This document shows positions 58,521 to 64,000 of a DNA stretch of 64,000 nucleotides, piece by piece. Origin of the DNA: Vibrio ostreae (lineage in GTDB: Bacteria; Pseudomonadota; Gammaproteobacteria; Enterobacterales; Vibrionaceae). How positions within the stretch are numbered: position 1 is the first letter of the stretch; each line of letters begins with the position of its first letter. The stretch is from positions 930,001 to 994,000 of the forward strand of contig NZ_CP076643.1 of assembly GCF_019226825.1 (NCBI RefSeq). The letters run 5' to 3'. The position numbers and the translations under genes are program-made. The notes below the pieces were generated by a model. That model saw only the letters and a list, made by a program, of their open reading frames with translations, was not told where the DNA came from and did not search any database.

Positions 58521-59366
58521 ATGTCTTTGGATTTTAATAAAATAAAGAACTTGTATCGTTTTTTTAACGATGAGGCATACAATCTTGACGGCTTTGAGCA
58601 GTCTTATTTATGGTTTAACGAACTTAGTAGGTTCAACGATCCTTTTGAAACAATAATTAAGGAATCTGATATTGATCTAGATAAGCTCTCAATCGAAGAG
58701 TTAGCTACTTTTTGTAAAGTAAATGAAGGGTTAAGTTGGCATGACATAGAAACTGGTCAAACTATCTTCTCTAGTCAAGTACCTTATGAGGCGTTAAGAG
58801 GGTTTATCGCTTCTAGAAAAGAGGTTGTAGTTGAACAATTGAATGAATATGTCTTTAAAACGATGCATTCTATGCAATCCAATAAGTTTCACTGTTTAGT
58901 GCATGATGTAGACAATAAACCTCTTCAAAGTAGATTAATGTGGTCTCACTATTCAAATGGAATGAGAGGGTTTGTGATTGAATTTGATTGTGATTTATTA
59001 CTGAACTCTCAAAATTCATTAAACTCAAGCTTTAAAGGGATGTCTGATATCAATTATATGGAGCTAGAGTTTAATGAATATATAAAGTCAATGGTGCGCG
59101 ATGAAAAACCTTTATTTTTGCAACATTTGATATTCACTAAACACAGTGATTGGAAATATGAAAATGAGATTCGTCTCATAGGTGGTGAAAATAAAATGAA
59201 ATATAGTGACAGTGCTATAAAGAGAATTATCATCGGTGAAAAAATGCCACAGCCAAAGTTATCTCACCTACTCAGAATCATTGAAAACAAAGGACTCGAA
59301 AATTGTACCTTTGTAGCAAAGATTGAAAGGAAATCGTTTTCAATTAACTTAGAAAAATTTTATTGA
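58521..59366 (+). CDS. DUF2971 protein (integron cassette gene)
   Basis: A 281-residue soluble protein of the DUF2971 family. The hallmarks are LYRFFNDEAYNLDGF with ELSRFNDPFE near the N-terminus, MWSHYSNGMRGFVIEFD in the middle and KHSDWKYENEIRLI near the end. The gene is AT-rich, unlike the core. TTTGGAG precedes the ATG. An attC-like site begins 18 bases after its stop, so it is a cassette gene. DUF2971 is common in mobile elements; a role in defence has been suggested by location, but its activity is not settled. Confidence 0.85.
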   Translation: MSLDFNKIKNLYRFFNDEAYNLDGFEQSYLWFNELSRFNDPFETIIKESDIDLDKLSIEELATFCKVNEGLSWHDIETGQTIFSSQVPYEALRGFIASRKEVVVEQLNEYVFKTMHSMQSNKFHCLVHDVDNKPLQSRLMWSHYSNGMRGFVIEFDCDLLLNSQNSLNSSFKGMSDINYMELEFNEYIKSMVRDEKPLFLQHLIFTKHSDWKYENEIRLIGGENKMKYSDSAIKRIIIGEKMPQPKLSHLLRIIENKGLENCTFVAKIERKSFSINLEKFY

Positions 59367-59383
59367 ACAAATGGAGAGTAATA

Positions 59384-59474
59384 AACTAACAAAGCATTTA
59401 AGAGTGATTCGCAACGCTTGGCAGTTTCGCTTCGCTCAAGTTTAGCCAAGCGTTGCTCACACCTTAATGCGGCG
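59384..59474 (+). repeat. attC recombination site 1, interrupted by IS
   Basis: Starts ACTAACAAAGCATTTAAGAG and folds on itself: GCATTTAAGAGTGATTCGCAACGCTTGGC pairs imperfectly with GCCAAGCGTTGCTCACACCTTAATGC. The right core GTTAGCT (60816-60822) is now beyond the insertion sequence. It is nearly identical to attC site 2. Confidence 0.88.
59466..59474. repeat. Left 9-bp target-site duplication
   Basis: AATGCGGCG, identical to 60808-60816. Confidence 0.9.
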
Positions 59475-60807
59475 CTGGCGGATCCCCTCATAATTCACCT
59501 AAGCCACAAGTGTGTGTGAGACGTTGATATTCCATCATAGCCCAATGATATTGCGACCCTTTTATTTGGTATCTTCGATGACAACGTACCTCTTTACCCA
59601 ATCTAGGGATGGATAGTACTCGGCGATGTTTGATAGTGTTGGCTTGGAAGTCATAATGCCATTGAGCTTGCATGGCGATTAAGCCATTCCACCACATGAT
59701 GATTTCTGCCATTAGCGCCATGAGCAGTAGGATATCGATACGATTCGTACAGCGAGTTCGATTATGGCGCAGTGCCAATCCGTAAGCGGGGCTTTTTAGA
59801 TCTCGAAACGACTCTTCAATCTGCATTCTTTTGGCGTATAAGCGAGTGATTTTAACGCCATTCAATACCTGATTGGGGATGTTTGTTACTAGAAGCCAAG
59901 GCTCTTTTGCACCTCTGTGGAATACTTTTCCTGCTGAATGCTTTTGGCAGGTTCGGCTGTGTCGATGGGGGTTTCTGCCTTTAGGTTGGCTCTTGTATAA
60001 ATAGGCAAAGCATGTGAGCGGCGAACGCCGTGCTAATTGGCTTTCCCCTAAAAACCGCGGTTTGTCAGTTGCCTGAGGATAGAAGGTCTTGTTCCATAGC
60101 CAAGGGGCATCACCACATTTGATCGAGACTTCGCCACGTACGCGTCCCAACCAGAACCAACCTTTGTTGGCGACTTGCCGAAACCATGTATTTCTAAATC
60201 CAGCATCCGAGACAATGATGGGAGTGCAGCCTTCGGGCAGGAGCGTTTGAAGCTTATCGAGAAAGTATTGATGGCTCTTTGGAGAGTTGTAGTTTTTGTA
60301 TTCAAACGCTTGCTCATAAAGCGTGATGGCTCGACCTTTAACGGCAACTGAAGCGCGCAATGTCATATAACGTAGCTGCTCGCGAACATCTGACCAATCA
60401 ACGAGCACCACAGGAAAAGGGTTGGCACGGGTAATAAAGGACGCATGCCACTTATAAATGGTGTCTTTTTCACGGTGTAGGTTGCGATTACCGAGCAATC
60501 GGTCGATGCGTTTAATCGCATGCTTTACGGTGGTATCGGTGTCGAGTGCGCGCCCAATTTTGGTCAATGTGAGATCAGAGCCGTCGAGTACAGTTTTGGT
60601 TGCAAGCATCAGAGATTTCAGTCGTTTTTTGTGAATGTCGGGGCATTGATTCTCGAGAGTTTGCTGTAGAATTTGAATGTCGCGCATCGTTAGGGCTCCC
60701 TATTAAATCCATTTAATCAGGTGTGTTTTTGGCGAAATTCATTAGATCAGAATGAGCGATGCGCGTCTACTCATTGTTTTATATAGAAATTATGAGGGGA
60801 TTCGTAA
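59475..60807 (-). mobile_element. IS10-like insertion sequence (IS4 family), 1,333 bp
   Basis: The left end CTGGCGGATCCCCTCATAATT and the right end (reverse complement) CTTACGAATCCCCTCATAATT are inverted repeats with three mismatches in 21. They resemble the IS10 end. The element is flanked by the 9-bp duplication AATGCGGCG, as IS10 makes 9-bp duplications. The length is close to IS10 (1,329 bp). It carries one transposase gene. The insertion splits an attC site. Ends, duplication and intact gene suggest a recent insertion. Confidence 0.95.
59488..60687 (-). CDS. IS4-family transposase (IS10-like)
   Basis: A 399-residue DDE transposase colinear with the IS10 transposase (402). Catalytic residues are D97 (VDWSD), D161 (VSDAGF) and E291. 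The YREK signature reads YAKRMQIEESFRDLK. It cuts and pastes the element by double-strand breaks with hairpin intermediates. The frame is complete. It is transcribed against the cassette genes. Confidence 0.95.
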   Translation of the reverse strand: MRDIQILQQTLENQCPDIHKKRLKSLMLATKTVLDGSDLTLTKIGRALDTDTTVKHAIKRIDRLLGNRNLHREKDTIYKWHASFITRANPFPVVLVDWSDVREQLRYMTLRASVAVKGRAITLYEQAFEYKNYNSPKSHQYFLDKLQTLLPEGCTPIIVSDAGFRNTWFRQVANKGWFWLGRVRGEVSIKCGDAPWLWNKTFYPQATDKPRFLGESQLARRSPLTCFAYLYKSQPKGRNPHRHSRTCQKHSAGKVFHRGAKEPWLLVTNIPNQVLNGVKITRLYAKRMQIEESFRDLKSPAYGLALRHNRTRCTNRIDILLLMALMAEIIMWWNGLIAMQAQWHYDFQANTIKHRRVLSIPRLGKEVRCHRRYQIKGSQYHWAMMEYQRLTHTCGLGEL

Positions 60808-60816
60808 GAATGCGGC
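60808..60816. repeat. Right 9-bp target-site duplication
   Basis: AATGCGGCG, identical to the left copy at 59466-59474. The following TTAGCT completes the attC core. Confidence 0.9.
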
Positions 60817-60858
60817 GTTAGCTAACCGAGTGCTCAGTTAGAGTTAATGGAGATGTAT

Positions 60859-61638
60859 ATGACAGAATTTTACGAACTAAATCCAGAGAATTTAGAGTTT
60901 ATCGACAATCTTGTAGAGCGTTGGCAAAAGGTAGTTGTTGCTTTCTTAGCTTATGGTGCAGACCGCAAAGTTGATGCAAGTGGTTTTGGATCTGGTGTTA
61001 TTGTAAATGTTGATAGTATTCCCTATTTGATTACAGCTAAACACGTGGTTGACGATGCATTGAATAAATACAAGTGCTCTTCAATAGTGGTGAACGGTAC
61101 AAATATTTTGTTGGAACATGTAGCTTTTGCTACTGATGAAAAGAGGGATCTAGCAGTTGCAAGGTTGGACTATGTTCTAGCTAGAAATGGGATTGACCGA
61201 TATACAAGTGTACCGCTGATTGATGAGCAGCTGGGTTATAGTAAACTGCCGTATCAACTGGTCATGGGTTTTCCAGCCAATAAGAACAAACTAAAGGTGC
61301 AATATGGGAAAAGCACTCCTGAGTTATTAAGTATTACCGCTGAAAAATTTGATGGAACAATTAAAACCCCTTCACCAATCGTCGATCCTTTTTACATTAA
61401 GTTTTCAGATAAAAAGCAGATTGATACATATAATAATCGCATTGGGGTTGCCCCAAAACTTAAGGGTATGAGTGGCGGGCCAATTATGGGGCTACTTGTT
61501 AAACCAACAGGTTTAAATCAATATCATTTTTCAATGGAATGTGTAGGGATCTTAGTAGAGGGTTACCCTAAGCAGAAATGCCTAGTTGGGTCACATATCA
61601 ATGCGATTTTAGATTTGTGCAATCAGTTTGTTAGCTAA
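60859..61638 (+). CDS. Trypsin-like serine protease without signal peptide (cassette gene)
   Basis: A 259-residue trypsin-fold protein. The catalytic triad is visible: H62 in TAKHVV, D97 in KRDLAVARL, S205 in GMSGGPI. There is no signal peptide and no PDZ domain, so it should act in the cytoplasm. GGAG lies six bases before the ATG at 60859; an in-frame ATG four codons upstream is less likely. The stop codon lies inside the left end of attC site 2, as usual for cassette genes. Its composition is AT-rich. Such lone proteases occur as effectors in defence systems; here the role is unknown. Confidence 0.88.
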   Translation: MTEFYELNPENLEFIDNLVERWQKVVVAFLAYGADRKVDASGFGSGVIVNVDSIPYLITAKHVVDDALNKYKCSSIVVNGTNILLEHVAFATDEKRDLAVARLDYVLARNGIDRYTSVPLIDEQLGYSKLPYQLVMGFPANKNKLKVQYGKSTPELLSITAEKFDGTIKTPSPIVDPFYIKFSDKKQIDTYNNRIGVAPKLKGMSGGPIMGLLVKPTGLNQYHFSMECVGILVEGYPKQKCLVGSHINAILDLCNQFVS

Positions 61639-61729
61639 CAAAGCATTTAAGAGTGATTCGCAACGCTTGGCGTTTTCGCTTCGCTTAAGTATAGCCAAGC
61701 GTCGCTCACACCTTAATGCAGCGTTAACT
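61633..61729 (+). repeat. attC recombination site 2
   Basis: Begins AGCTAACAAAGCATTTAAGAG and ends CACCTTAATGCAGCGTTAACT. The inner arms CGCAACGCTTGGC and GCCAAGCGTCGCTC pair almost fully, with the outer arms GCATTTAAG/CCTTAATGC. It is intact and has the size of short Vibrio attC sites. Confidence 0.9.
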
Positions 61730-61809
61730 AGCTTTACTGCCGTGTCGGTCTTTTAACTTTAATTCTGTTGTGAGACAATGCGCATAGAATATTTTGATGT
61801 AGGAAACGT

Positions 61810-62238
61810 ATGAAAACTGGCTTCAAAAGCTTATCTTGGTTGGTTCTTATAGCTTTTTTTGGCTTGCTACAACTATGGATGCTTCTAGGGTACGAGAAGA
61901 TAAACACCAATTTCCAGTTAGATCTCAAGTCATTGACCTTGGACGGTGTCTTTTTTTTTTTTTCTACCGCAATCGTTACTTCTATGACAGTAGACTACTA
62001 CTTTGACCGAAATTTGGAACTTTCAAAATTGGCTAGTGGTTTCTTATTTTCACTATTCCCTGGTGTTATAGTCTTTCTAACTTCGATACTCTATTGGTTT
62101 ACTTATACGACAACCAAAACAGCAGTAAATGTAGAATTTGTCATTGTAGCCAACCAAGTGATAATGTTCATGTCACTTATATATTGTTTGATATCAAAAG
62201 TATTACTATTTAACTGTGATAGTAAGGATGGTAAATAG
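61810..62238 (+). CDS. Four-helix membrane protein with T13 homopolymer tract (cassette gene)
   Basis: A 142-residue inner-membrane protein with helices about 7-27, 48-66, 76-100 and 110-132. AGGAAA precedes the ATG. Bases 61951-61963 are 13 consecutive T, coding for FFFF plus the first base of the next codon. Gain or loss of one T would truncate the protein within the second helix. The stop TAG overlaps the GTG of the next gene (TAGTG). The gene follows attC site 2, so it belongs to the third cassette. I do not recognise the family. Confidence 0.75.
   Translation: MKTGFKSLSWLVLIAFFGLLQLWMLLGYEKINTNFQLDLKSLTLDGVFFFFSTAIVTSMTVDYYFDRNLELSKLASGFLFSLFPGVIVFLTSILYWFTYTTTKTAVNVEFVIVANQVIMFMSLIYCLISKVLLFNCDSKDGK
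61951..61963. repeat. T13 homopolymer tract inside a coding region
   Basis: Thirteen T in a row within the membrane-protein gene. The frame is open at this length. It is a candidate for replication or transcription slippage. Confidence 0.9.
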
Positions 62239-62984
62239 TGTTTTTTCAAGAATTTTTCATACCTGTAGCGATTGCAACTACAGTTCTATATTTACTTATC
62301 GCTCTTGTGCTTTTTAAAAGGACTAAAGAAACTAAAGATAATATACAAGAAATCGGTTCGAATCATGAATATGTCAAAAAAGGCGTGGATGGAATGACTT
62401 CGAAGGTTGATAATATTGCTGATGAAATCAACTCTACTATATCTCCGCTACTTAAAAGTGTAGAAACAGAAGTAAAGAAAATTCACTGTGATTTTAATAA
62501 AGACATTATTCTTAAGAGACTTCAAGAAAATGGCTACACTAAAGCAAGATTTCTAGAGAGTGGTAAGATTTTTAGCATTATAGCTTGGAATATTTCTGAC
62601 GATGATGCTGACCCAGAATACATTGACATTCATCATATGATTACTATTGATACAGACAATAGCACTATATTAATTGAGTCTTTGAGCGTCGCGATTGAAG
62701 GTGAAGTTAAAGCGGAGGTTTATAAAGAAATATTAGAAGCTAACTATGACCTTAAAAGCTCTGATTTTGGGATTACAGAGTTATCTGATGGTATCACTGC
62801 GGTAATTGCGCAAGACTATTTGGTTTTTCCAAAAAACACCTTCCATATTCACCCTTTGATTGAGGCATTGGATGACCTTGAAAGAGCTTTTGTTTCACTT
62901 CGTAGTGTTTTTCAGGATAAAAAGTATGACTTTATTGATGTCGATTTGGAATACATGGCAAGTCTGCGCGCAACTAAAAGCTAG
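62238..62984 (+). CDS. Membrane-anchored coiled-coil protein (cassette gene)
   Basis: A 248-residue protein with one N-terminal membrane helix (about 7-26), then a coiled-coil region (about 30-95) and a globular acidic C-terminal domain. The C-terminal part (IDIHHMITIDTDNSTILIES, then a helix, a strand and a helix) loosely resembles YbjN or secretion-chaperone-like folds; I hold this lightly. The start is GTG overlapping the upstream stop, so the pair is translationally coupled. A GTTAACAAACGGG stretch at the 3' end looks like the left end of an attC site. Confidence 0.72.
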   Translation: MFFQEFFIPVAIATTVLYLLIALVLFKRTKETKDNIQEIGSNHEYVKKGVDGMTSKVDNIADEINSTISPLLKSVETEVKKIHCDFNKDIILKRLQENGYTKARFLESGKIFSIIAWNISDDDADPEYIDIHHMITIDTDNSTILIESLSVAIEGEVKAEVYKEILEANYDLKSSDFGITELSDGITAVIAQDYLVFPKNTFHIHPLIEALDDLERAFVSLRSVFQDKKYDFIDVDLEYMASLRATKS

Positions 62985-63260
62985 TTAACAAACGGGTATA
63001 AGAACAAAGGAAGTTCGTTACTCCGAACGTAGGGTTGTTTTATATTTTCTTCCCGCTAATCGTGTTGTTTAAAAAATCACAACCATAGGGCAAAAATTCA
63101 GGACGAATTTTTAGGTTTTTGGCGTAGGGAACGCCTAAAACCGGCCCGCTTGCACCAAGCTCAAGATATCGAGATAGTAAAAGCGGGACATACCATCCAA
63201 TAAAACCAGCACTCCCAAAGTCAAAAGCAGATCTTAGCCACAAACCACCAAAACCCCACA
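62985..63260. other. Gene-free stretch with inverted dispersed repeat copy
   Basis: About 275 bases without a gene. It starts with GTTAACAAACGGGTATAAG, which resembles a broken attC left end, and contains dispersed repeat copy C. Confidence 0.55.
63089..63193 (-). repeat. Dispersed mosaic repeat, copy C (short, inverted)
   Basis: On the minus strand it reads GTATGTCCCGCTTTTAC to TTTTTGCC and matches copy A at both ends. The ~67-base central hairpin part is absent: GCGGGCC joins directly to GGTTTTAGGCG. Confidence 0.88.
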
Positions 63261-63280
63261 ATTAGCCATAAAAAGCTAAA
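63261..63280. promoter_or_regulatory. Candidate operator 1 upstream of satD-like gene
   Basis: ATTAGC-N8-GCTAAA, the same architecture as operator 2, 28 bases apart centre to centre. Confidence 0.65.
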
Positions 63281-63281
63281 T

Positions 63282-63310
63282 TTGCACATTTAGCCAAAAG
63301 TAGCTAAATT
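63282..63310 (+). promoter_or_regulatory. Promoter of satD-like gene
   Basis: TTGCAC (63282-63287), 17-base spacer, TAAATT (63305-63310). The -10 lies 28 bases before the GTG start. Operator 2 covers most of the spacer and part of the -10. Confidence 0.7.
63289..63308. promoter_or_regulatory. Candidate operator 2 overlapping satD-like promoter
   Basis: TTTAGC-N8-GCTAAA, a perfect 6+6 palindrome lying between -35 and -10, a position expected for a repressor. Confidence 0.7.
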
Positions 63311-63338
63311 AACTCCAGGTGAAAAAAGGAGTGTTCGC

Positions 63339-63989
63339 GTGGAGTCGACCGATCAAGCCATTGCCGTGATCATCGGTGATGTCGTCAATTCAACTAAGCT
63401 CAGTTCAGAGCAGTTTGAGCAGTTGCTTAAACAAATCAAACGGATACAACAATGGATCACTGCTGGTGGTGCAGACAATGTGCACAGTATTGAACGCGGT
63501 GATGAGTTCCAGAGTGTGGTACGCGATATTGAGCAGGCGCTGCGCTATACCATCTTGTACCGGGTTGGGATTAAAGCGCTCGGTAAGCCGTTTGACAGCC
63601 GCATCAGCTTTGCCATTGCGGCCAAAGCGGATCTGCGTGAGGCGGTATCTGAATCCATGGGGCAGGCGTTTGTACTCTCCGGGCGCGGTTTGAAAGCGCT
63701 GAAAAATGAGCGCCTGGTGTTTCATTCCGACAGCAGCGTATTGACGGATCAGTTCTCGCTGCTGTTTAAGTATCTCGACCGCCAATTGAGTGAGTTAACC
63801 GCGCGCCAGTGTGAAGTGCTGCTGCCGATGCTGATAAGCGAAGACGGGCTGACAGTGAGCGAACTGGCTGAACAGCTTGATATCGCCACGGCGACCGCAA
63901 GCAAATCACTCAAGGCGTCCGGCTGGACGTTGCTCAGTGAACTGAACGAACGTTTTATCGGCGAAGTTAAGGAGTACCAACGTGGCTGA
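63339..63989 (+). CDS. SatD-like protein with C-terminal HTH
   Basis: A 216-residue soluble protein of the SatD family. The N-terminal half (VIIGDVVNSTKLSSEQF) resembles nucleotidyl-cyclase-like folds. Residues about 150-205 form a helix-turn-helix (LTVSELAEQLDIATATASKS). The start is GTG with AAGGAG seven bases upstream. Its last codons overlap the start of the next gene. It probably binds DNA, and two matching operators over its own promoter suggest autoregulation. Molecular function is unproven. Confidence 0.82.
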   Translation: MESTDQAIAVIIGDVVNSTKLSSEQFEQLLKQIKRIQQWITAGGADNVHSIERGDEFQSVVRDIEQALRYTILYRVGIKALGKPFDSRISFAIAAKADLREAVSESMGQAFVLSGRGLKALKNERLVFHSDSSVLTDQFSLLFKYLDRQLSELTARQCEVLLPMLISEDGLTVSELAEQLDIATATASKSLKASGWTLLSELNERFIGEVKEYQRG

Positions 63990-64000
63990 TTTCTTCACGG
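63982..64000 (+). CDS. Start of next gene, cut by window edge
   Basis: A GTG at 63982 overlaps the satD-like stop, with AAGGAG seven bases before it. Only six codons (V/M-A-D-F-F-T) are visible. SatD-like genes are often followed by a DUF3307 gene; six codons cannot prove it. Confidence 0.6.

Noticed and set aside
1..64000. tRNA or rRNA genes, prophage, integrase gene
   Set aside because: I looked for tRNA-like cloverleaf ends, rRNA segments, phage structural genes and a tyrosine recombinase and saw none; a model-based search could still find a missed tRNA.

Overview
The window looks like a chromosomal segment of a Vibrio species. The evidence is the gene content: a MarR/CosR-type regulator divergent from a BCCT transporter, an H-NOX/kinase pair, macAB-tolC, sdaC-sdaA, ycjX-ycjF-tyrR, a GntR-controlled prpBC-acnD-prpF-prpE operon, and integron attC sites of the Vibrio type. 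I cannot name the species from sequence alone; a relative of V. fluvialis or V. furnissii is only a guess. Bases 1 to about 56,600 have the composition and codon use of a conserved core genome. Bases 58,250 to 63,000 are clearly more AT-rich and look acquired.

Layout. 1-4.4 kb: osmolyte regulator and transporter, then a dCache chemoreceptor. 4.5-13.5 kb: DnaQ-like exonuclease with a CNMP/CBS/DUF294 protein, aspartate aminotransferase, asnS, a chemoreceptor with a CxxCH haem-c motif in its periplasmic domain, and queD. 13.6-22 kb: a giant calcium-repeat lipoprotein and a macA-macB-outer-membrane-factor operon. 22-31.4 kb: serine uptake and deamination (sdaC-sdaA), a CoA pyrophosphatase, the H-NOX sensor with its partner kinase, pabB and fumarase. 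31.5-37.3 kb: ycjX-ycjF-tyrR-acetyltransferase-HD hydrolase-DUF2947, all on the plus strand. 37.4-46 kb: RhtA-like exporter, LysR regulator, nitroreductase plus ABM monooxygenase, a tripartite tricarboxylate transporter (tctCBA), and a LysE exporter with an AraC regulator. 46-55.1 kb: the 2-methylcitrate (propionate) operon with its GntR regulator. 55.2-57.9 kb: small membrane, GNAT and methyltransferase genes. 58-63 kb: a small group of integron cassettes without an integrase. 63.2-64 kb: a satD-like gene.

How it works together. The prp operon converts propionate to propionyl-CoA (PrpE), then 2-methylcitrate (PrpC), dehydrates and isomerises it (AcnD/PrpF), and cleaves it to pyruvate and succinate (PrpB). 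A perfect palindrome in front of the GntR gene is a likely autoregulatory operator. Fumarase and serine deaminase also feed central carbon. TyrR has a TyrR-box-like palindrome just upstream of its own gene.

Most unusual parts. (1) An integrase-less attC cassette cluster (CALIN-like) with DUF2971, a cytoplasmic trypsin-like protease and a two-gene membrane module. One attC site is split by a 1,333-bp IS10-like element with a 9-bp target duplication. (2) A T13 tract inside one cassette gene. (3) Two single-base frame breaks at A-runs, in prpE and in a methyltransferase gene. (4) An H-NOX partner kinase that appears to lack the phospho-acceptor histidine. (5) Exact-period tandem repeats of 16 bp (five copies) and 21 bp (four copies) between genes. 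(6) Two identical-architecture operators over the satD promoter.
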